This document shows positions 1-5,920 of a DNA stretch of 10,879 bases, piece after piece. Position numbers and translations under genes: made by a program. The stretch covers positions 1-10,879 of the forward strand of contig JBILVQ010000097.1 of assembly GCA_044370375.1 (NCBI GenBank). The letters run 5' to 3'. Position 1 is the first letter of the stretch; every line of letters begins with the position of its first letter. The notes under the pieces were generated by a model. The model did not search any database. It had not been told where the DNA came from and saw nothing but the letters and a program-made list of their open reading frames with translations. The DNA comes from JBILVQ01 sp044370375. GTDB lineage: Bacteria > Bacteroidota > Bacteroidia > UBA4408.

Positions 1-33
1 TGCATGCAAACCCCCGATTACCAAATATCTTAA
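1..33 (+). CDS. C-terminal end of an upstream gene, probably DUF1800 family (partial)
   Basis: Frame 1 is open from the first base and ends at a TAA at 31-33. The last ten residues read CMQTPDYQIS. Many DUF1800 proteins end in a similar 'tSPEYQ'-type tail, and DUF1800 genes are very often placed directly upstream of DUF1501 genes, as here (nine bases before the next ATG). The identification rests on ten residues and on context, so it is an inference. The stop codon and the short gap suggest co-transcription with the DUF1501 gene. Confidence 0.55.
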   Translation, partial: CMQTPDYQIS

Positions 34-42
34 TCAGCGAAT

Positions 43-1227
43 ATGAAAAGAAAAGACTTTCTTTCTGTAGCAGGAACCGCTCTTGGTTCTTATTTGCTGA
101 TACCAAAATTCCTCACCGGAATTCCTTTATCTGAGGAAGGAAAGAAGCCTGGTGAAAAAAACATACTCGTTTTCCTTCAATTGAATGGCGGTAATGATGG
201 CCTCAATACTTTTATTCCCATCGAGGATCCTGCCTATAAAGCAATTCGTGGAAATCTAGCCATCGACCGAAACAATGTCCTAAATGTTTATAATGGAATG
301 GCTTGGCATCCTTCCTTGCTTGGCTTAAACGAAATTCAACAGGCAGGTGATTTAACCGTATTACAAAATGTGGGCTATCCCAATCCTTCTCGTTCGCATT
401 TTAGGGCAATGGAAATTTGGCAAACAGCATCGGCATACGACCAATACCTGACCGAAGGATGGATAGGCAGGTACCTTGATGCCAATTGTCCGCCTGATAA
501 TTTATTGGGTGCTCTTAACATTGATGCCACCGAATCTTTGGCACTGCGTTCTAAAACACCACACAATATTACGATGCAGGATCCTAACCGCTATGAAAAA
601 ATGCTGAAAGGATTGCCTGTTTTGGAAGCAGAAGAAAAAACATACAATCCGAACTTGGATTTTGTGCGTAAATTATCCATTTCGTCAATGCAGGGTGCCG
701 ATGAAATCAAGGTTGCTCTTCAAAAGGCCGATGCTTTTCCGCATCCCTATCCTGCAACACGCTTGGCTAAAAGTTTGCAGTGGATTGCCAAAATGATTTT
801 GGGCGATTTGCAAACTTCCATTTATTACACAGGCATGTCGGGTTTTGATACGCACATCAACCAATTGCCGGTTCAAAGAACAAGGTTTGAAGAAATTTCC
901 GGTGCAGTTTCTGCCTTTTATCAGCATTTGAAAGGGGCAGGACTTATCAAAAATGTAACATTGGTAATATTCTCTGAATTTGGCAGAAGAGTGGCGCCCA
1001 ATGGCTCCGGCACCGACCACGGGAAGGCCGGACCCCTTATTATTGTTGGAGGAAATAACCGTGGTAAAATTATTGGTAAAAATCCCGATTTACTTCAACT
1101 CGATCAGGGCGATTTAAAGTATGAAACTGATTTTAGAGCCATTTACGCCACCTTGCTTTCGCAAAAATTGGGCGTGGATCCTAAGGTGGCAGGGATACAA
1201 TTACCGCCCCTCAACGGAATATTTTAA
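43..1227 (+). CDS. DUF1501 family protein
   Basis: This is a complete 394-residue member of the DUF1501 family, related to the alkaline phosphatase/sulfatase-like fold; its biochemical role is not established. Visible family motifs are NGGNDGLN (48-55), SRSHF (116-120), GFDTH (267-271), SEFGRR (311-316), TDHGKAGP (324-331) and TDFRAIYATLL (362-372). The His and Asp residues in GFDTH and TDHG resemble metal ligands of the superfamily. The N-terminus, RKDFLS followed by a hydrophobic stretch to about residue 26, looks like a Tat signal with Arg-Lys in place of Arg-Arg, so export is likely. The length is near the family norm. It lies nine bases after the probable DUF1800 stop, and the two families commonly form an operon. 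Its stop overlaps the stop of the opposite-strand gene. Confidence 0.93.
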   Translation: MKRKDFLSVAGTALGSYLLIPKFLTGIPLSEEGKKPGEKNILVFLQLNGGNDGLNTFIPIEDPAYKAIRGNLAIDRNNVLNVYNGMAWHPSLLGLNEIQQAGDLTVLQNVGYPNPSRSHFRAMEIWQTASAYDQYLTEGWIGRYLDANCPPDNLLGALNIDATESLALRSKTPHNITMQDPNRYEKMLKGLPVLEAEEKTYNPNLDFVRKLSISSMQGADEIKVALQKADAFPHPYPATRLAKSLQWIAKMILGDLQTSIYYTGMSGFDTHINQLPVQRTRFEEISGAVSAFYQHLKGAGLIKNVTLVIFSEFGRRVAPNGSGTDHGKAGPLIIVGGNNRGKIIGKNPDLLQLDQGDLKYETDFRAIYATLLSQKLGVDPKVAGIQLPPLNGIF

Positions 1228-1910
1228 GTTGCTTTCCTCAATTGTCGTATGGACGCAAAATGAGCAAACATTACCAGCGGCACAACAATTCCCGGCAACC
1301 ATACAAAAGGGAAAAGCAGTACGCCAATGTTGGGTTCATGAAAGGATAGTTGTTGAATGGGCGATGGTGCCGATAATATGCCGGTAATCACCACTTGCAA
1401 TACAAGCGCAAGACAAACCCAATTCCAAATCATCAAAAGCCGGGCGGAGAGGACCTTGCGTTGGTATCCGAAGTAGGCAATCATACCGGCTGTCAGCCCC
1501 GAAAATAGGTCAAAATTGCGTCCTTCAAAGGTCATACTCTCAGGAATAAGGCCTCTACTGAACAAAAGAAAAAGAACAATTTCTACAGGGATTCGGACAA
1601 TGTGCAAATAATTGAGACTTGCATAATTTAATGAATCAAGGAAGCTTTTTCCTGCTTGACTAAAAAAGCAATACAGTATCAATAGAACGGAAGGTAGAAT
1701 GACCAATAAAAGGGGAGGAGGAAGTTGTTCCTTGTTCAGGAGGATTCCTGAAATGGCCAATAAACTTTGAAATACCATCAAGCCTCCGGCCAACAATAGT
1801 AGTTTTGTTCTTTTTCCTCCGGCCAGATAAAATAGATACACGGCCAAAAGGGTGCTTAGGCCAAAAAAGATTTGCAGGGCAACAGGAACGGAGGGGTTGA
1901 TTGGGCTCAT
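1224..1910 (-). CDS. Multi-pass membrane protein of unknown function, MarR-linked
   Basis: The 228-residue product is strongly hydrophobic, with about seven predicted membrane spans near residues 9-29, 36-58, 65-83, 103-120, 133-148, 155-180 and 196-217. The loops are short and there is no cleavable signal peptide. Two stretches look conserved, from my memory of unnamed Bacteroidota membrane proteins: HIVRIPVEIVLF (103-114) and MTFEGRNFDLFSGLTAG (126-142). I do not recognise a characterised family and see no catalytic or transport signature. It starts 42 bases after the MarR gene on the same strand, so the two probably form one transcript. A 12-bp palindrome lies 17-28 bases upstream of the ATG. 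No clear Shine-Dalgarno sequence is present. The simplest reading is a membrane target of the local repressor. Confidence 0.85.
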   Translation of the reverse strand: MSPINPSVPVALQIFFGLSTLLAVYLFYLAGGKRTKLLLLAGGLMVFQSLLAISGILLNKEQLPPPLLLVILPSVLLILYCFFSQAGKSFLDSLNYASLNYLHIVRIPVEIVLFLLFSRGLIPESMTFEGRNFDLFSGLTAGMIAYFGYQRKVLSARLLMIWNWVCLALVLQVVITGILSAPSPIQQLSFHEPNIGVLLFPFVWLPGIVVPLVMFAHFASIRQLRKAT

Positions 1911-1926
1911 GGTAGTTGGTTTTTAT

Positions 1927-1938
1927 TTGTATATACAA
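1927..1938. promoter_or_regulatory. Perfect palindrome TTGTATATACAA, candidate MarR operator (membrane-gene copy)
   Basis: A 12-bp perfect inverted repeat lies in the 42-bp gap between the MarR gene and the membrane-protein gene. It is identical to the one at 2449-2460. MarR-family dimers typically bind AT-rich palindromes of this kind. No TAnnTTTG element lies at the expected distance downstream, so this copy could act on a non-canonical promoter or as a roadblock. Confidence 0.7.
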
Positions 1939-1952
1939 TTAATTAACGCCTT

Positions 1953-2426
1953 TTATTTTTCTTTTAAATGTTGTAGGTTGCTTTGTACTGCATGGGTCAT
2001 TTGATCAAGAACCTGAAGCTGGTACTGTCCTAAAAGATTTCCTACTTTATCATGAATTTTCTGCCAAACAGGGGAGACCTCCTCCAGGAGCTGATATCCT
2101 TTTCTGCTGAGGCTTAACACTGAATTGCGCTGATCATCGCCTCGGTCAAAAAGTACCCATCCTTTTTCCTGAAGTTTTTTCATATCCCTGCTCATCGTGC
2201 TTGGATCAAGGAAAAGTATTTCGGAGAGTGTTTTTTGATTGATGCGTTTTTGCTTACCTATCACAAAGAGAATGGATAACATGCTTCCACGCAATCCAAA
2301 CGGAGTTAAAGCAGGTTGGTAAACAGCATTCATGATGCGTTGTAGTTTCCGTAGTTTGCCGTTAATACAGCTTTGTGGCGATACACGATCAAAATGAGGT
2401 GTTGAAAAATTAGCCGCTTTTTTCAT
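1953..2426 (-). CDS. MarR family transcriptional regulator
   Basis: This 157-residue protein has the winged helix-turn-helix layout and typical size of MarR regulators. An N-terminal dimerisation helix begins around CINGKLRKLQRIMNAVY (20-36). GLRGSMLSILFVI (44-56) matches the family 'GLt..Q..lL' region. The recognition helix is DPSTMSRDMKKLQEKGW (74-90), and the wing holds DRGDDQRN (94-101) and LSRKG (106-110). A C-terminal helix completes the dimer interface. No cysteine is placed as in OhrR-type peroxide sensors, and the ligand is unknown. The gene lies directly upstream of the membrane-protein gene. Its own promoter appears to overlap a TTGTATATACAA palindrome, which points to autorepression. 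The −7 element ends only four bases before the ATG, so the mRNA may be leaderless; a start at Met32 would remove most of the first helix and is unlikely. Confidence 0.93.
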   Translation of the reverse strand: MKKAANFSTPHFDRVSPQSCINGKLRKLQRIMNAVYQPALTPFGLRGSMLSILFVIGKQKRINQKTLSEILFLDPSTMSRDMKKLQEKGWVLFDRGDDQRNSVLSLSRKGYQLLEEVSPVWQKIHDKVGNLLGQYQLQVLDQMTHAVQSNLQHLKEK

Positions 2427-2430
2427 GCAG

Positions 2431-2460
2431 CAAAAGTAAAAAGAATAATTGTATATACAA
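2431..2460 (-). promoter_or_regulatory. Promoter of the MarR gene, overlapping its candidate operator
   Basis: On the minus strand TTG (2460-2458) is followed by 19 bases and then TACTTTTG (2438-2431). This matches the Bacteroidota −33/−7 promoter form TTG-N19-TAnnTTTG. The −33 triplet is the first half of the palindrome at 2449-2460, so a bound repressor would block sigma-factor contact. Confidence 0.75.
2449..2460. promoter_or_regulatory. Perfect palindrome TTGTATATACAA, candidate MarR operator (autoregulatory copy)
   Basis: The same 12-bp palindrome as at 1927-1938 lies 23-34 bases upstream of the MarR ATG and overlaps the −33 element. I saw no third copy in the window. Confidence 0.75.
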
Positions 2461-2476
2461 GTAATTGAACAAATAG

Positions 2477-2516
2477 AAATAAAAAAAGACCCCGGATGTC
2501 TTTCGATCCCGGGGTC
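2477..2516 (-). terminator. Rho-independent terminator of the YCF48-like gene
   Basis: GACCCCGG (2488-2495) pairs with CCGGGGTC (2509-2516) as an 8-bp GC-rich stem. On the minus strand the stem is followed at once by seven T residues (2487-2481) and further T-rich sequence. It lies 56 bases past the stop of the 2573-3832 gene. On the plus strand the hairpin is followed by only a short T run (CTTTC), so it works best for minus-strand transcription. Confidence 0.88.
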
Positions 2517-2572
2517 CTTTCAAGCCAAACTTCATCAAGGAAACGGCCCTTTATTATTAAAAAATAGGGATT

Positions 2573-3832
2573 TTATTGCTTAATCATTTTGTGAAACTCC
2601 GGTTCCTTTCCTTCCTTCAAAATTTGTAAAGTATAAAAACCCGAAGGCAATCCTTCTGCATCAAACAGGCAGTTTTGGGCGGCCGGGTATTGCAGCACTT
2701 TTACTACCCTTCCCTTCAGGTCTGTAAGTGTTAATTGAAAGGGCTTTTCATCCATTGCAGTAAACTCAATCTGGAATAGGTTGTTAAATGGATTGGGATA
2801 AACACTTGTTTGTTTTTGTCTATCTGCTTGTTTTTGAACGCTTGTGGGTATGGGTTGGTTCACAACAACATATCCGCTATCTCCAACACCAAAAACAATA
2901 GAATCGTGTACCGAGGCCAGTGAATAAATAGCCTGATCAACAATGGCAGAATTCCAGTTTCCAATGGCGCTGCTTTCAAAAATTAAGCCCGTTAGAGAAG
3001 TCGATGAATAGCCTCCTGCATAGACTTTATTTTGGTTGCTAACATGAATACCAAAAAAATTGGGATAGAAGAATGTGGCCGAACTAAAGTCTTCGGCCCA
3101 ACTGATGCCTCCATCCAATGAGCGCAAAAGGCCAAACCCTCCGGCTGCTAAACTATAGCCTGCATAGCAGAGGGTATCGTTCACAAAAGCCACCGAGTTC
3201 AAGGAAAAGCCTTGTACCGAAATTGAATCCCATTGGTTGCCTCCATCCGTTGTACGATAAATGCGTCCACCTTTGGCTGAAGCAAGACCCAAGGTTGAAT
3301 TATAAAAGTCAATATCGGTAATCATGCTGCTGTTGTCGATGGACGCAGCGTTCAGCGTACAGGAAACGATGTTCCCTGACTGCATTTGGTCTATCATTTC
3401 TCCCTGAAAGCAACCCGTTCCGCCAATGAAGCCATTGTTTTCATCAAAGAAATATAGGCCTTCATTAAAACACAAACCATTGCTTAAACTCAAGGCGGTC
3501 CATGAATTTCCTCCATCAGTAGTTTTATAGGTTCCTCCGTAAGGACCAACCGTCATAAATCCTATCTGCTCTGTTACAAAACGTATTTTTTGTATGTCAG
3601 AACCACCTAAAAACCATGTAATACCGCTTGGATTAACAAGCTGCCAACTTTGTCCTCCATCTGTGCTTTTCAACAAGGTACTGTCCGCCCCTCCAATATA
3701 ACCTACTTGATTACTCGGAAAATCAATGGTATGAAGTTTCTTATTGGTAGGAACCGAAATGGTTGTCCATGTTTGTGCTGTAGCCGTTTTCAAACCAGCA
3801 ACCACGCAAAGAATCAAGATGAGCTTTTTCAT
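2573..3832 (-). CDS. Secreted YCF48-like/Asp-box beta-propeller protein with T9SS type A sorting domain
   Basis: The 419-residue product starts with a signal peptide (about 1-19, cleaved around TATA-Q). Four Asp-box motifs follow: STDGGQSW (56-63), TTDGGNSW (104-111), TTDGGNQW (194-201) and SLDGGISW (238-245). Strand signatures near 44, 91, 134, 182, 222, 270 and 313 recur about every 40-48 residues, which suggests a seven-bladed propeller with degenerate boxes in blades 3, 6 and 7. The C-terminus (about 344-419) is a type IX secretion sorting domain: YPNPFNN, then LTDLKGRVV, then GLPSGFYTLQI and a Lys-rich end. The protein is therefore expected to cross the outer membrane and be released or anchored at the surface. 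YCF48-like propellers are usually binding or assembly modules; no catalytic residues are evident. A good terminator follows the gene. Confidence 0.92.
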   Translation of the reverse strand: MKKLILILCVVAGLKTATAQTWTTISVPTNKKLHTIDFPSNQVGYIGGADSTLLKSTDGGQSWQLVNPSGITWFLGGSDIQKIRFVTEQIGFMTVGPYGGTYKTTDGGNSWTALSLSNGLCFNEGLYFFDENNGFIGGTGCFQGEMIDQMQSGNIVSCTLNAASIDNSSMITDIDFYNSTLGLASAKGGRIYRTTDGGNQWDSISVQGFSLNSVAFVNDTLCYAGYSLAAGGFGLLRSLDGGISWAEDFSSATFFYPNFFGIHVSNQNKVYAGGYSSTSLTGLIFESSAIGNWNSAIVDQAIYSLASVHDSIVFGVGDSGYVVVNQPIPTSVQKQADRQKQTSVYPNPFNNLFQIEFTAMDEKPFQLTLTDLKGRVVKVLQYPAAQNCLFDAEGLPSGFYTLQILKEGKEPEFHKMIKQ

Positions 3833-3854
3833 ATCTTTTGTTTTTTGTTCAGGA

Positions 3855-3862
3855 CAAAGCTA
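3855..3862 (-). promoter_or_regulatory. Possible −7 element for the YCF48-like gene
   Basis: TAGCTTTG on the minus strand matches TAnnTTTG and ends 22 bases before the ATG. No TTG is visible at the −33 distance, so this is a half-supported promoter. The 99-bp gap after the acetyltransferase gene shows no good terminator, and read-through from upstream is possible. Confidence 0.4.
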
Positions 3863-3931
3863 TGACCTTCGCTTTTTGCCTTGGGGGTATAATTCATCCT
3901 TAAATAGGTAAAATTGACCCGTGATGAAAAA

Positions 3932-4381
3932 TTATTCTCGCTTCATTTTGATATGCAAAATCCCATCTTCATCATAGGGTTCGCTTTCACGAATGAAACC
4001 AAAGTTATTGTAAAATTTTTCTAGGTATAATTGTGCGCCTATTTTTATTCCGCCTTTACCAAATAACTTTTCCGTTTGTTCAATTGCCGTTTGCATCAAC
4101 ATTTTTCCTTCACCGGTTTTACGTTCTTCAATGGCTGTACATACCCTGCCAATAGAGGCTTCTGCATAAACTATCCCAGGTGGTACCAGCCTTGCCGTTG
4201 AAATAATTTTGCCATTTATTTTTCTAAAAAGGTGATGGCATGCCAAATCTATTCCATCTAAATCTGCGTAAAAACAGGTCTGCTCTAAAACAAAAACATT
4301 TTGTCGCAAAGCCAATATTCCGTACAAATCAACCGGCCTTAATTCAGCAAATGAAACACAGTAAAAGGCTTCTTTATCCAT
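3932..4381 (-). CDS. elaA: ElaA-type GNAT family N-acetyltransferase
   Basis: The 149-residue protein has the GNAT fold and the specific ElaA pattern. It shows LRQNVFVLEQ (25-34) followed by CFYADLDGID (36-45), the histidine pair at 49-50, ARLVPP (63-68), the acetyl-CoA loop RKTGEGKML (87-95), AQLYLEKFYNNFGF (116-129) and DEDGILHIKM (137-146). GNAT enzymes transfer an acetyl group from acetyl-CoA to an amine; the substrate of ElaA proteins is not established. The length is normal for the family and no secretion signal is present, so it is cytoplasmic. The ATG is 14 bases after the phosphatase stop, with AGAAGGA before it as a ribosome-binding site, so it is probably translated from the phoD transcript. 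Confidence 0.93.
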   Translation of the reverse strand: MDKEAFYCVSFAELRPVDLYGILALRQNVFVLEQTCFYADLDGIDLACHHLFRKINGKIISTARLVPPGIVYAEASIGRVCTAIEERKTGEGKMLMQTAIEQTEKLFGKGGIKIGAQLYLEKFYNNFGFIRESEPYDEDGILHIKMKRE

Positions 4382-4395
4382 TGATTTTTTCCTTC

Positions 4396-5775
4396 TTATT
4401 TCTTTGATTGGACTTTCAAGTCATTCAACTTAATTTGTTGTTTCCATTTAACTTCCCCTTTTCCGTTGATGCTTTCAAAGGTGATGGTTCGGTCGGCCAC
4501 TGGACCACTGATGCTTACCTTGCCAAAATTATTTTCGGTTAACAATGTTCCTTCAACGCGCATAGGGTTGCCGGCCTCCGCAGTATTAACAACACCGGTG
4601 TAAACGCCCGAAGAAATTGGACTATTGGTGAACTCGTATAGGGGATAAAAATTCTGTTGTTCTAGTTTTAACAATTCTGTAAAGTGCCTGTCTCCACTTA
4701 AGAAAAGCACACCTCTGATTTTATTTTCGACAATAAATTTCATCAATTCATTGTATTCATAACTGTACTTTGAAAAACATTCTTTATCAGCCATTTTATT
4801 ATTTACTTGACTGCCGCAAACAATAAATTTTATGTTGTAATCACTACTGATCAATGCATTCTTTAACCATTCCAATTGTTGTTTGCCTAAAAAATGTTTA
4901 TCCGGATTGGGCTGACCATTAACGCTGTCAGGCAATTGATTGGCGCTTCGATGATAGCGGTCATCCAACAAAAATAGCTCAGTGTCCAAATAATTTACAC
5001 GACCATAAATACCCGGGTTATCCGCCTCGCCATAGGTTTTATTTCCCCAGTAATCTTTAAAAGCATCAAGGGTTTCTTCTTTCATATCAAAGGAACCGTT
5101 AGAATCATTAGGTCCAAAATCATGATCATCCCAAATGGCATAATTGGGTCTAACTTGCAAAACCTTTTGAATTTCTTGCTGAGAGCGGTTATAAGAGTTC
5201 CTTCTGTAAATTCCATAACGGCTTGTCCAGTCAGCTTCCCTTAAATAAATATTGTCTCCTGTCCATACCATGAAATCAGCAGGTGTTTCGGCCATGGTTT
5301 TTAATATGGAAGGGTCTTGTCCGTAAGGTTTTCCGGGCCTGTCGAAAGGTGTTTCATTCAGATAGGTGCATGATCCAAAGAGAAATGAATAATCTCCCGG
5401 TTCATCCTTACTCCAACGTGCCCAAACTTTTTTCGTGTTAAACTTATAGGGAAAATCACTACTTAATTCTTTTCCATCCAAGATAATTCTATATTCATAA
5501 CTTTTGTTGAACATTAAACCGGTCAACACAATTTTAACCGGATTAAAATCTTGCTCCAGCGTATTTTTGTACGTTGTTTTTTTTCGGCTTTCGGGTTTAT
5601 CTTTTTCTTGAAATTCTATTTCAATGCTGCGAACCTTGTTGTTTACTTCCAGCCAAATCAACGCTTCCTGATGTTCAACATAACCCAGCATGGGTCCGGA
5701 TACAATACCGGATTGAGCAATTGCCGGAATTTGCAGAAAAAGCTGGAGAATAAATACCAAAAATAATTTTTTCAT
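4396..5775 (-). CDS. phoD: PhoD-like alkaline phosphatase/phosphodiesterase, exported
   Basis: This 459-residue metallophosphatase of the PhoD family carries a signal peptide (about 1-20, ending PAIA-Q). An N-terminal beta domain begins at SGPMLGYV (26-33). The metal-binding set of the catalytic domain is visible: GSCTY (134-138), TGDNIY (172-177), WDDHDFGPND (215-224), DDRYHR (271-276) and SGDRHFTEL (360-368). Family members use metal ions (Fe/Ca in Bacillus PhoD) to hydrolyse phosphate monoesters or diesters, including teichoic acids and phospholipids. The natural substrate here cannot be read from the sequence. The signal is a simple Sec-type leader, without the Tat leader of classic PhoD. 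No T9SS tail is present, so a periplasmic location is likely. The acetyltransferase gene follows within 14 bases. A matching promoter and a palindrome lie upstream. Confidence 0.92.
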   Translation of the reverse strand: MKKLFLVFILQLFLQIPAIAQSGIVSGPMLGYVEHQEALIWLEVNNKVRSIEIEFQEKDKPESRKKTTYKNTLEQDFNPVKIVLTGLMFNKSYEYRIILDGKELSSDFPYKFNTKKVWARWSKDEPGDYSFLFGSCTYLNETPFDRPGKPYGQDPSILKTMAETPADFMVWTGDNIYLREADWTSRYGIYRRNSYNRSQQEIQKVLQVRPNYAIWDDHDFGPNDSNGSFDMKEETLDAFKDYWGNKTYGEADNPGIYGRVNYLDTELFLLDDRYHRSANQLPDSVNGQPNPDKHFLGKQQLEWLKNALISSDYNIKFIVCGSQVNNKMADKECFSKYSYEYNELMKFIVENKIRGVLFLSGDRHFTELLKLEQQNFYPLYEFTNSPISSGVYTGVVNTAEAGNPMRVEGTLLTENNFGKVSISGPVADRTITFESINGKGEVKWKQQIKLNDLKVQSKK

Positions 5776-5794
5776 GTTGTATTTTTTTGCGTAC

Positions 5795-5827
5795 CAAATG
5801 TAACATCATTGGATTGAATTTATTCAA
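5795..5827 (-). promoter_or_regulatory. Candidate promoter of the phoD-elaA unit
   Basis: On the minus strand TTG (5827-5825), a 22-base spacer and TACATTTG (5802-5795) fit the Bacteroidota promoter form, with a spacer at the long end. The −7 element ends 19 bases before the phoD ATG. The −33 triplet lies in the palindrome at 5813-5828. Confidence 0.6.
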
Positions 5828-5828
5828 T
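5813..5828. promoter_or_regulatory. Inverted repeat ATTGAAT-TT-ATTCAAT over the phoD −33 region
   Basis: Two perfect 7-bp arms are separated by two bases. The repeat covers the −33 triplet of the candidate phoD promoter, a common place for a repressor site. No regulator gene lies nearby, so the binding factor is unknown. Confidence 0.5.
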
Positions 5829-5846
5829 GCATTCTTAATTAAACTT

Positions 5847-5862
5847 TAAGTTTTAAAACTTA
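5847..5862. repeat. 16-bp perfect palindrome TAAGTTTTAAAACTTA
   Basis: A perfect 16-bp palindrome lies in the phoD/SDR divergent region. It overlaps a second inverted repeat, AAACTT-T-AAGTTT (5841-5853), and the middle arm is shared, so AAACTT/AAGTTT occurs three times within 21 bases. No T-run follows on either strand, which argues against a terminator. It may be a protein-binding site for either divergent gene. Confidence 0.5.
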
Positions 5863-5920
5863 CAACACTCTTTCCACATAAGTTCTTTGAACACCATGCC
5901 CTGTTTTTTGTTATAGGGTC

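Noticed and set aside
2488..2516. Terminator hairpin also serving plus-strand transcription
   Set aside because: On the plus strand the stem is followed by CTTTCAAGCC with no adequate T-tract, and no plus-strand gene ends nearby.
5841..5862. Palindromes as a terminator for phoD or the SDR gene
   Set aside because: They lie upstream of both divergent genes, are purely AT-rich and lack a following T-run.
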